Of a stretch of 64,000 nucleotides of DNA, positions 36,401 to 48,400 are shown in pieces. Origin of the DNA: Spodoptera frugiperda (lineage: Eukaryota; Arthropoda; Insecta; Lepidoptera; Noctuidae). The notes below the pieces were generated by a model. That model was not told the DNA's origin, did no database searches, and saw nothing but the letters and a program-made list of their open reading frames with translations. Made by a program: the position numbers and the translations under genes. Positions within the stretch are counted from its first letter, which is position 1; each line of letters opens with the position of its first letter. Where the stretch lies: assembly GCF_023101765.2 (NCBI RefSeq), contig NC_064216.1, positions 3,934,501 to 3,998,500 on the forward strand. Direction: 5' to 3'.

Positions 36401-39400
36401 ACCTCGTTAATCTCGCTTAAGCTGTTTAAAATGAGGGTCCAAAAGTTTTCTATGGGGCCATTTATTTCATTAAGATGATGATATATGGGGTTTCATTTCG
36501 AAGTGTTATCATACTTGACTTCGAACCCGAGACCTCTTACCCGGTAGTCGTACTTACGTGACCACTTGACCAAAAGGCAGATAATAATTTCATAAATTGT
36601 AATAGGTACCTTTACTTAACTTATATTTTTGTAAGGAATAAAAAAAAGTGCAAATAATGAGTAAACAGAAGTTTACATATAACACAGGAAGAAGGTGGGT
36701 TGAGAATTAAAAAAATCCTTGCCCACACTCTGATTTTATCCTGTGTCATGGGTGCGTTTACAACTTTACCAGTTCACATATACATAACACCCAGATCCGA
36801 AACAGCAATTTATGGATAGAGTTGCTCATTGCGGGAATTGAACCCCCTACACGTTACGTGGCAGCCAGTTGCCTAGCCACCGCGCTAACCGTGAAGGTAA
36901 TTTCTGCTTATTTGCAAGTCATTATAAATAGGTATATATGTACATAATACAGCTATTTTGCAAACACAAACCACTATACCAGTATTTGCCAATACTGAAA
37001 CAATTAAGTAAGAAAATTACACTCATTTCAACCCAGATCGCAATCCAAGTAAACAGTTGCAAGGAATATTTACAGAAGAATGCTAACATGCTTCAAACGA
37101 TTGCTGTTAATAAGACCAATGTAAGTTGACACGTGAAGTCAGGCTTACTTTAAAAAGTTGTATTGTGTTTTTTACATGTTCCCATGTATATAGGCCTTAT
37201 TTATGTGCTTTTCTACCAGAGATGTGCAATGTAGCTATGCAACGAAGATGTATGTTGTAATAGCAAAGGTATGCGAGGAAGAAAGCCATCTATCGCACGC
37301 ATCCATAGCACGCTTTGTTCCATATATAAAACATAGCTGAGCTGAGTCTATTTGCACCAGCTAAGCTATGTGTAATGTGTCAATATGATTGATGGTAGCC
37401 AAACGCAACCACACTAAAGTAGCATAGTACATCTCTGGTGGAAAATAACCCTGAAGCTTATGGCAACCAACTGGTGAACAAATCTTTCTCGTACTTCGCT
37501 GAGCTTATGTAAAATACTTGAACAAGTTCTGGTACAAAATGGGAAAATAAACATATTTCAGATGGTGTGATATTATAATCTGTAGGCATATTTAAAATGT
37601 GATTTAGAGAACGCAGTTTCAAACATATTTTGAGGTATATCAAAGAGTGTTGCTACACACACTCTGTCAAATATTTTCTGCGATGACGTCACCACACGGC
37701 TTCAAGTACCTATATTATATATACCATGTAAATTACAACGTATTATAAAAATACATACCAGGTTTCCCAGGTGTCGATATAAAATGGTCATGCCAACATG
37801 CTATAAAAGACTGCACAATTATTGTAGAGCTGATTATTTGCGCACAGCTATGCAACTTACGTGACTTCAAAGAGTTAGTTTTAAATGGAAAAAATAAAAA
37901 ACTTGGCAAGAGTAAATAGTTTATTTCGTGCTGCAAATGTATATTTGAAATTTTGAAGTGAATTTCGTTTTGATAGGTCGAAGTTAAGTAAGGACAAGAT
38001 GGCGTCGACTGCAGAACATTCTCTGTAGTCATGAAATTATATTACAGGGTTTTTCAACAAGAACTTTGTTTTTAATATGGGCAACACCAAGAACGTGGCT
38101 GTTTTTGACATTTAATTTTTGGCGGTATTCGTAGTAGGTGCTTTGGCAATGGCTACAATGAATTCAATTTCGCTCAAAAATTGCATTAAAATAATTCAAA
38201 TTCACTATGAAAATGGTCGTTCTGTTAAAGTTACATTTCGTAAAATTCGTGATATTTTCGGGCAACATAATCGTCCTTCTGAGATCGCTATCAACAGACA
38301 GGCTCGGTACAAAATGTGCCAACACCAACACGTGTTCGACCGGGTCGTTCAACAGAAAACATCGCTGCCGTGAGCCACAGTGTTGAAGAAGATCAAAAGT
38401 TATCAATTTCACGACGTTCTCAACAATTGGGGTTATCCAAAAGCACAACATGGCGAATTTTGCATAAGGATTTGGCTTTGAAGCCTTACAAGATTCAACT
38501 GGTGCAGGAATTGAAGCTGACCGACCATTCAAATCGCCGTAGATTTGCTCAGAACAACCTGCTGGTTTTTCTCAAAAAAACATTTTTTCAGACGAAGCAC
38601 ATTTTTTTTGTCAGGGTATGTCAATAAGCAAAATTGTCACATTTGGGCTTCTGAAAATCCTAAAGCAATTATTGAGAAGCCTTTGCATGCTCAACGTGTC
38701 ACTGTGTGGTGTGCTATGTGGTCTGGAGGTGTGATTGTTAGGAAAGTGATTAAAAATTTTGATGAAAGAATCAACATCTGTCAGCGTGGTCCTGGTGGAC
38801 ATTTGTCGGATATCATTTTTCATTCATAATTGCCAAACGTTTCTCTTTTTAATACAATAAAAATTTTATGCATTTTCTACCAAATTCTTTATTTTATTTT
38901 GTTTTAAAAAACAAAGTTCTTGTTGAAATACCCTTTATTTCAATTAGACTAACCACCATGAGATGTGCTATGTAGCTATGCTACGAAGATGTATTAGCTA
39001 AGCTATGAAACTATGTAACAATTAATACTGATACAAAGCTATGGAGCTGTACCAGTAAAATATGCTATGTAGCCGCCACAAAATAGCTGCAGTAGGTACT
39101 CTGCTTTGCACATAGCTATTGCACTCGCGACCCTCCATAGCACGCGTCTTTCCGTATAAAAAACATATCTTAGTAGAATCTGTTTCCACCAGTGCTATAA
39201 GCTATATGTGTCAATGAATATAATTGGTGGTTGTCAAACGCATCTACAACAACGTTCTCAACGCAGCATAGCACATCTGAGGTGGAAAAGCCCTCAATCC
39301 TACATTGACTTTTCTATACACTGCACCGCCTAATATGTAAATGTCACTTGTAACTTGATAACAAATAACAGTCTTAGAACATGACATAAAAGAGGACCTT

Positions 39401-42400
39401 AAAAGCACAGCCCAGCACTACAACACCAGATAAATAAATAATACGTAGCCAAGAACCGTCTTTCAATACAAATCAAATATTAATTAGTTGCATGTTACAT
39501 TGTTGAACACGGTGACTTTGTCCTATGCACATAAGGTTGATTTTTCAGTGACATAAAGTTGAAGTAGATCATGAGAATAGACATATGCGTCCGTTGTCGA
39601 TAAGTAGCACCTTCCGTCTAAAAGATCGATAACATTTATTTATAGACGTTGTAAAGTCGATGCATTGTAGCAGGAATCGAGAATTTTATATTTATAGAAG
39701 TAAAGTATAATGTCTTGTTGCTTGGGTTGTTTACAAGTATAATTATTGAGCTTGGGATACTCGTATTGTTGTGGTCCATTAGGATGCTTTTCCACGAGAG
39801 CTTAGCATAGCTCGAAAATATAATATAATAAGCTAATCTGTAAAACTATATGACCGATTCTACCGATACTAAGTTATGTAGCTGTGTGTGTAAAATGTTG
39901 TATGAAAATATGTACGTCACCGCAAAGTATAGCACGTATTTATAGCACGCATCCATAAAACACACATCTTTTCATAAAAAACATAACTTAGCTGAGTCCA
40001 TTTCCACCTGTTCTAAGCTATGTGTACCAATGAATATGATTGGTGGAAGCCAAACGCATCCACAGCAACGTAGCATGGCACATCTTTGATGGAAAAGCAC
40101 CCTAAACGTATGTGTTTCAAGTTTCCAGATTCGATGACAAAACAAATTGAGTATAAAAAGAATGTTACATCCATTATCTTTGATACAAAATGTATTGTTT
40201 CACCCAACCTCGTTATGATCGATTGTATTATTATTACAGAGCTCTTCCCAAACAATTTTGTTTTATACAAAACATGAAAAGTACGCACAATGTATCTTTT
40301 TTCCCCTTTTATATGATCTTTGACGAAGTTTTTTAACATTTTAACCTGAACAAACGAAAAGAATACTTATAATAAAGACATAAAAGTGAAACTACAAATA
40401 TTATATGTATTTATTTACTCGATAACATACACGGCGTCATGCTTTTCTTGTACTAAGTTTCGCTTTGTTTTTTTGAGGGAGTATAATCATCTAATTGCTT
40501 ATCCCGCTTTGAGTGAGGCGTGAGGGAATGTCAGACTCTTACTGACTAAAAACCACCCCGTTCCTTCTGCTTTAAGCCGGAGCCCCGGTAACCTGTTACG
40601 TTGTCCGCAGCTCCGGATGTTTCACTATGCCTTCACTTACTTGGTCAAGAGATTTTTTTTCAAATATCCACCTAAATCCCAATCCAGTCTCGTTAAATTA
40701 CTACCAAGTAAGAGGTCTCAGATTTGATTGTTTGTTTAGGTCAAATTTGGTTCCTAATTAGAATTTAAACCCCTTCCTGACGTCTGGTCGATCTGATATT
40801 TGGCACACACTCTTAATCTTGATAACCATACAATGTAAGCCTATTAAAACCGTTTGACATAAATAATATTTTTATGTAATACTTGTACATAGGTACATTT
40901 CTTAAGTAACTTTTACCAGTTTAGGAGTTCAAAGACTTGACTAAAATATTTGTTTCCTTTCATTGTGTTTCTTGTTGATCGATACAAAATAGTTCATACC
41001 CTGTATCTTCCATCAAAGTATTGACAAATGTGTTCTCTCAATGTGCCACAAAAGCGTCGGATATCGCCACTATCACTCAAAGATATTGCTACTTTGTAAC
41101 GAAGCGATACGAAGTGTATTGGGTATTTTTCAAGTCTTACCGTTTTGTTATAAACCGACTAAGGTTTAAAGTTGTGAAATCTGAGGTACCTATTTAGTGT
41201 TCGGGTACCAATTCGTCTTCTTCTTCTTTATCTACGTTTATTATATACGAGTAATCAAACTTTGACTGCACGATTGGCGCGGTGGCTGGGCAACTGACTG
41301 CCGTGCGACGTGTAGCGGGTTCGATTCCCGCACGGAGCAACTCTTTGTGTGATTCACAAATTGTTGTTTCGAGTCTGGGTGTCATGTGTATGTGAACTTG
41401 TATGTTTATAAACGCACCCACGACACAGGAGAAAATCCTTACAGAAGGTTTGAACACTAATCACCATGCTTGCTCAAAGTTACCCAGTTACCCCCGTCCC
41501 CAACCTTCCCTCTCCCCGATTGACCAATTTCAATTCCTAACCTCCAAAAGGCCGGCAACGCACTTGTAACGCTTCTGGTGTTTCGGATGCCCATGGGTGG
41601 CGGCGATTACTTACATCATAAAAAAAGGATTAGAATGAATGTTATGAGAACTGGAAATCGTAACAACTTGCCGTATCCCTAATTCGAAATCGAGTCCTCA
41701 CAGTGAACAGTGAACGTTTAATAAATATAGGTATTAATATGGAACATAAATCGCCCAGTCATCGTTCCACACTTAGTTAAGGTATTAACTTGAGTAATTA
41801 ATCATTTTCCTTGCTGTTGACTTTTACTTAAAAACGCTCATGGGAAAATGAACACGTGACTTTGTTTTTAATTTTTAACATAAAACACTGCTTTTCTAGA
41901 GATTTTCTTCCAATCATAGTGTATTTAAATTTCATGGAAAATCTATTATTTCAATGTTACCAGAAGCTTATTATACTATCTCACTTGAGATAATAAATTT
42001 CAACATGAACTCAGATCAAAGAGAATTCAATAGAAAAGTCTATGTTAATCCTTAGTATTGCTGGAATCAAAGCTTAGTTTTAATAACATTCATGTTTTGC
42101 TTATAAGTTAAAAAATCTGATTTATTTTTGTGAATTTGTTGAATTAACATGGATAAGAGTAGATGAGTGTGACTTAGTAACATTTTTATTTTTAAGAACT
42201 TGAATATTTTAGCTTAGTTAACTCCCGTGCGTACGCCGCGTCGCGTCCGCGCGCACCTCAAAGATCCATCGGACCAACACAAATAGGACCCAGTTAGGCT
42301 GATACCTGATCCGGAGCTGCAGACTATTTAGCGGATTTACCGGAACGCCGGCTCGAAAAGCAAGAGTAGGAACGTGGTAATTTTTAATTGGTAAAAGTAT

Positions 42401-45400
42401 GACACTCCCTCTCGCTTCGCCCAATGATTATTGATTGATTTAAACTGATGATGATTATTTTAGTTTCAGTGAAATCTTAAGTAAATCTCCTTTTTATGTA
42501 TTTGACTGCCAATAGAAAACTGTTGAAGGCAAATCCTCCACTAACGTCGGTCACCGGTGACCACCACGGCGTTCAATGTGTTAAAGTAACTTTACAATAG
42601 CCCTGCCATTAGTATCACCTTAAGAAACATATTACCAACATTACAATACAAAATTAACAAGAATGAGATGCAAAATCGTGCCGTCGCATTTGACAAATGG
42701 TGCGTCGTTTGTCAAACGCTTGTGTACTGTTTGTCACCTGTCAAAGTACAAAATGAAAGTTGTCAAAGTGTCTGTAAGTTTGTTAGTGAATACTTAGGTA
42801 CCACACTAATAGTTTTGCTTAGTAATTAATATTGAAAGTTCATCCTACTATATGCAAATATTGTCAAGATGTATCAATGTTTTACTCAAATGAAAAATAA
42901 ATCTACGTCTCGCCTTTTATCCCCGAAGACGTACCTTGAGATGCACATTACGGCACGTAATGCCGCTATACACAATACCTAATTTTCACCATTTGTGCTA
43001 TAAGTCCCATGTACCTGCTGAGAATTTCCTAAAAGTCTAATAATACTTTTTCTGACTCGGGTATCGAATAAGACACTGAAACGGGCGTTAATGTTGAACA
43101 ATTAATCTTTGAAAAACTTGAATTGATTGACCACTTGATTTTTATTTTTAGAAAACGTTGCCCCACATTCGGATTTTAATGTGCACCTCTGCCCTTCGTG
43201 GATAAAAAGGCGTCACGTTGTGTTGTGTTGTCAAAATTCTCAGTGAGATAAACACAAACTTGGAATTTTCCATTTTGTATATAAATACAGATTTATTTTC
43301 AAACTCATTATCATGTTAATCTCTACTGTATCCCGACTATAAGGATATAAGTAAGTTAAGCTTCGTTCAAGTAAAGGGTCGTGAATTAGCTTAAATGTAA
43401 ACAAGGCATACATGGCAACAAATTAAAGTTTTGTAATTTATTCGTTTGCCCTTTATATCATGGCTTTCCGATCTGAATAGAAATACACATATTTAAATTA
43501 GAGGACTGCCTCTTTGATAATTGCATTGGGGTTAAAATTGTGATAATCGAAGGCGATACGGATTTTCGAGTTAGGCACGAGATTGCAAATTTCTAGGAAG
43601 TCCCTGGTGTATTGCAATAAACTCACCCTCCATTACATGGGACTTACAATGTAATTAGTGAAATGACTATCGTCAGATATACTAAATTATTTGAAAATAT
43701 CGGTATTTTCACGTAAATAACGGTATCCTCACAAAAATAGCGACGTATTCACGAAAATGACGATTTAATCACGTAAATAATGCCGTACTCATGTAAATAA
43801 CTGTTAACTCACGTTACTAACTGAGAAATTTAACTAAGTGTCGCGAAACTGCGGACTACCTAGCGGTTTACCGGCTCGAAAAGAAGTAGGAACGGGGTGG
43901 TTTTTAGTCAGTAAGAGTCTGACACTCCTTCTCGCCTCTCCCAAGGCGGGAGAAGTCATCGGATGATCTTCCCCGTTAAAAAAAAAGGACGTCGTGGAAA
44001 TGACTACATAAAAATATTTATTGACATGTCCTTTTCGGGACAATGAAAATTGAATTCACCTTCACATTAATCAAATAATTACTCCCACTCTTACAATATT
44101 CGGGAATGAACCCCTCTTCGAAAAGTCATTTCCATGTTTAATTTGCTAGAATAATTAGGTCATTAGTATTTCGATTCGATTTCCAATTGAGATTAATTGC
44201 TTTGGCGTATTTTAATCAGATGTACTACAAAGTCTTGGCAGCTGGTTCGACTCAATTAATTTTCTTTTACAAGATTTTTTTCAGTTGTTTAAATTGAAAT
44301 TTTGTAAAAATTTGTTTTTCTATCGACTTCGTAGAGTATCAAAATAAACAGTAGACTTTATCAAGACGGACTTATGGAGTAAGAGGTGTTGGGTTTGATT
44401 TCTGAGTTAGGCAATTTGATGTATTATTAGGCTCACCTAAAAGGGTACCCTAAGCTTATTAAAACTATAGCCTAGCCTTCCTCGATAAATGGACTATCTA
44501 AAACAAAAGTAATTATTCAAATCGAACCACTAGTTTTAGAGATAAGCGCGTTCAAACAAACAAACTCTTAAGCTTTACATAATAGTGTAGTTGTAGATGA
44601 GTTTGCGTGTAAAAAGTTATATGGAAAACATTGTGGATAAAAGCTAGGGTTTTACACTTATCATCATCACATCAACAGCCCATTAGTGGCCACTGCTGAC
44701 CAAAGACCTCTTCTCGCATGGAGAAGGTTTTGAACATTAATCACCACGCTTGCTCAATACAGGTTGGCGATTTCAAACTTATAATTAAAAATTATAAGCC
44801 TAGGTTTCCTCACGATGTTTTCCTTCACCGTTTGTCAGTGGTGTCTAAATAATCTTAGAAAGTACATATAACTCTGAAAAAGTTACATTGGTACTTGCCG
44901 TTGGTAGGTTTCGAACCTGTGCTCTCGTGCATGAGAAGCGGGCGTCTTAAACCTCTAGGCCACCACGACATCTTTACACTTATATTATGTGTTAAATAAG
45001 GTGTACTTATTTTGAGACCTCACCAACATAATAATGTTTTAACGAACGTTTTTTATTACAGGTAGGTACTAAAATTAATAACTTCATTATTTAGAACTCG
45101 TTCTTATTCTATGCAGTATTAAAACATGGATTAATAACGACCAGCTATTTAAACACGACGTATTTATAACAATTATAAAATTAAAAAATATTACCTACTA
45201 ACAACATGAAAATCTTGCCACCATGCATGCAATACGTAAATAGCCTACCATCATATATTTACCTTAAGTATGTGCCATTTTTCTATAATGCTTGCATTTT
45301 AAATCATAACTGTTTTTACACATTTGTTTTACTTACTTTCTTTTATATTTCTATTTCTATTTTAATTGTACTACTTTCTTTCTAATAGAAAACAGGGCCG

Positions 45401-48400
45401 TATTTGATTTAGTAATTATTTTTTTACATTCTGCTATCGCATCGCCCGCGTTGCCATGGATTAATATGTATCGTATCACCCAAGTCATCGATGTTTCGAT
45501 AATAGGGAAGTCATCCATAGCACGCATCTTTCCATATAAAAACATAGTTTAGCTGAATCCGTTTTCACCAGTGCTAAGCAATGTGTACCAATGAATATGA
45601 TTGGTGGAAGCCAAACGCATCGACAGCAACGTAGCATAACACATTTCTGATGGAAATCATCCTTACGCTTAGGTTTCGTCAGCTAAGCATTAAAAATACT
45701 GTATTCCAAGGGCTTAACTAGTGAACATTATATTTACATTTTGAGGGACTATTTCTAACACTGTTATGTTACTCCAGAGCATGTACAACATTTGGTTACG
45801 CTTGTCATAAAATACTGACAGCGGTCGTAACGAGTGGACACTAATTAATTTACTAAAACTATGTAAACCTTATAAATTTTATGGTTAAGCAAAATAATTA
45901 GCAATGTAGTATGTAGGGTTGATACTTAAATTCCCTTTTTTAGATAATATGAAAGATATTAGTTGTCAAAAGACATAATAACGCTTTTATTTTGAGGTGG
46001 GATAATCATCCAATGACTTCTTCCGCCTTGGACGAGGCGAAAGGGAGTATCAGACTCTTACTAACTAAAGACCACCCCGTTCCTACTCCTGCTTTTCGAG
46101 CCAGAGCCCCGGTAAACCCGCTAGGTAGTCCGCAGCTCCGGGTATTTACAACCACCCTACCAACCAAATACGGCCCTGTAAATGTATAGAAATGAAACCA
46201 TGTAAAGTTTTATCGCGGAGGTAATTAAAACTTTTTATTGTGAGTAATAACTTAGAGTTTATGATCTAGGTGACCTATTACTCATGGTGTCATAAGCTAG
46301 GCGATTAGCAATGAATCATTACAATGCAACTGTTTTATGGGTTACCAATGTTTGGTGTCTTTATGGCAATAGTCACAAATGTTGGTGCAAACATTTGTTG
46401 TTCATTATTTTACTAAGACCTATGGCTTATTCTTAGTAAAATTATGTGTTTATTAGGAAATTCAGAAAAGTATTGTGCTGGTTTTGGAATCTAATTTCAT
46501 GCTAAATTCTCATTAAATGTATAGAAAGAATCAAGAGCTATCTAAATCTAACTTAACGTATTAAAATTTTATGTATTTTATTGCACTAACAACTATTCTT
46601 ACAGATGTCAAGTCAAGCCAAGTCATTAAAAAGGAAAAAATCAAACAATTTCGTAAAAATGCAGTGTGTATATAAAATAAAAACGAACCACTAAATGGTT
46701 GTACTTCACACACATTCAACCGATCCAAAAAAAACAATCACATTATAAAGACATGATTTGGAGTTTGCATGCAAAAAAACCAAACGAGACGCGACGTTTG
46801 CCGTATCAACTACCAAAACCTTCAATGAAAGCTCTAAAACTACGTTTCTACACCTCTCTTTCCCTGATTTCCTTCCTCGTACTCATCATTGCCTTTTAAC
46901 CACACGTTTCGAACAACTTTTAGCCCCCACAAATTGGTAGGTAGGCAAGTCATTACGCCTCCTAAGTAGGTAGCCCATTAATGCAAGTTTGCCGTGCCAA
47001 TCGGCCCATAAGCCCCTGTAAAGTTGACCTAACCTTAATCTTATTTGTGACCCCAATAACACCAAAGTAAGCATTCTTAGTAGCATTTGTTGTTTATTAG
47101 TTTTTAAAGCTATTGTTCTTTGGAAGTCTGCAAGGAAATTGGTTTTGAAGGCTTTTCTTTGATTGGTTGTTTAAGTATCAAGAACTGTTAATGTCATTAA
47201 GATTGGTAATTCTGTACTCTTAATTTTGTTTGTAAATACGCACGAAGCTGGAAAATACTCAATTTGGATAATTTTTTAGGGAACAGTGAGATAAGTTCTC
47301 TAAGAGAAAGGAGGATTCTCCGACCAGACGAGATTCCGCCCAACTGTTTTTCGTTGAGATTTTCTATCCATGTTTATTCGCATGTAAACTTCATATGTGC
47401 GATGTAGGATTAATGACGTCATCCGTTGATTTGCTCGTCGATCGTCTATGTGCGACTTCTGTCATCTGTCATATGTCATGTGTCGCAACATACTAAACAA
47501 TGTTTTGACTCAATCCTTTACCTACTTAAGTAAATTCTTTAATGTCACTGGTATCTCTGGGTGCCACTGGTCATAACCAGTTAGAACATTTTGTATTTGT
47601 CACATTTATTCAGATTTCTATTCATTTTTTCCGCAGATTTCAAAGTCGAGGGCTACCCAGTCTTCGTTTGGTTTCACGGCGGCGATTTCGTGCGAGGCAG
47701 CCCTAACAGCGTGAACCCCTTCCAATTGGTGCTAAAACAAAGGGTAATGAAACTTTTTTCAACTAATTTACTATTTTTATTACACCTTTAAATGAGACTG
47801 ACCCAGTTGAAGAAGTTTGGAACTTACTTATTGAATTACTTGCGACAATCAATGTTGTACATGAGTTTTTAACTTGCTACGATGTTGTAAGGTTAGTTTA
47901 ATTCATAAGTTAGCATTAGTATGACCTCAATGGGCATAAACATAACTGGTATGACTTAAATCCTGGCTACAATTTTCGTATTATGTATTGTATGAACTAC
48001 ATATTACAGAAGGAATAAAATAAAAAAACAACCCCAAGAGGTAGGCAGCCGTGCATATTACGGCACGTGATGCCGCTATGCAATTTACACTTGTCACCAT
48101 TTGTGTTACTTGTCGTGTTACACACACAATTCCAGACTCCATGCTACTACTGACAAATTTTGTTGAAATTTGAAGCATTAAAATATAATTATGGCATAGT
48201 GTGTTGATCACTAACTTAATATCAAAACATTTAAATAAACCCCTTTTATTCTGATTCCAGGTAATATTCGTATCAGTGGCCTACCGGCTGAACATCTTCG
48301 GATTCTTCTCAACCCTCGACAACGAAGCTTCTGGCAACTTTGGTCTGCACGACCAGGTAGCATCTTTACATTGGGTCAAGAACAACATCGAAAGTTTTGG

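Larger units (their letters stand above)
27479..47636 (+). other. intron 1 of the esterase gene (20.2 kb, repeat-filled)
   Basis: The donor GTAAGT and the acceptor tttttccgcag|ATTTC join codon 137 as G+AT (Asp) and keep the protein alignment unbroken, so no coding exon appears to be missing. The intron holds family A, B, C, D, L, R, T and M repeats, a mariner-type element and a minisatellite, listed separately. Stretches without listed features (for example 28804-30354, 31781-33069, 35331-36509, 40621-41264, 46143-47636) show no coding or RNA gene. Confidence 0.85.

Noticed and set aside
38164..38532. 122-codon minus-strand frame inside the mariner-type element
   Set aside because: It is the shadow of the broken transposase on the opposite strand.
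40013..40339. 108-codon minus-strand frame and its + strand partner
   Set aside because: Partly inside a family M MITE, with no domain and no conserved composition.
41300..41340. tRNA gene call at the GGTTCGATTCCCGCACGG motif
   Set aside because: The same sequence recurs in seven or more SINE copies with a non-tRNA body and poor acceptor pairing; it is a SINE head.
46699..47086. Short frames around 46.7-47.1 kb on both strands
   Set aside because: No domain and no splice borders matching the esterase frame; they lie in esterase intron 1.
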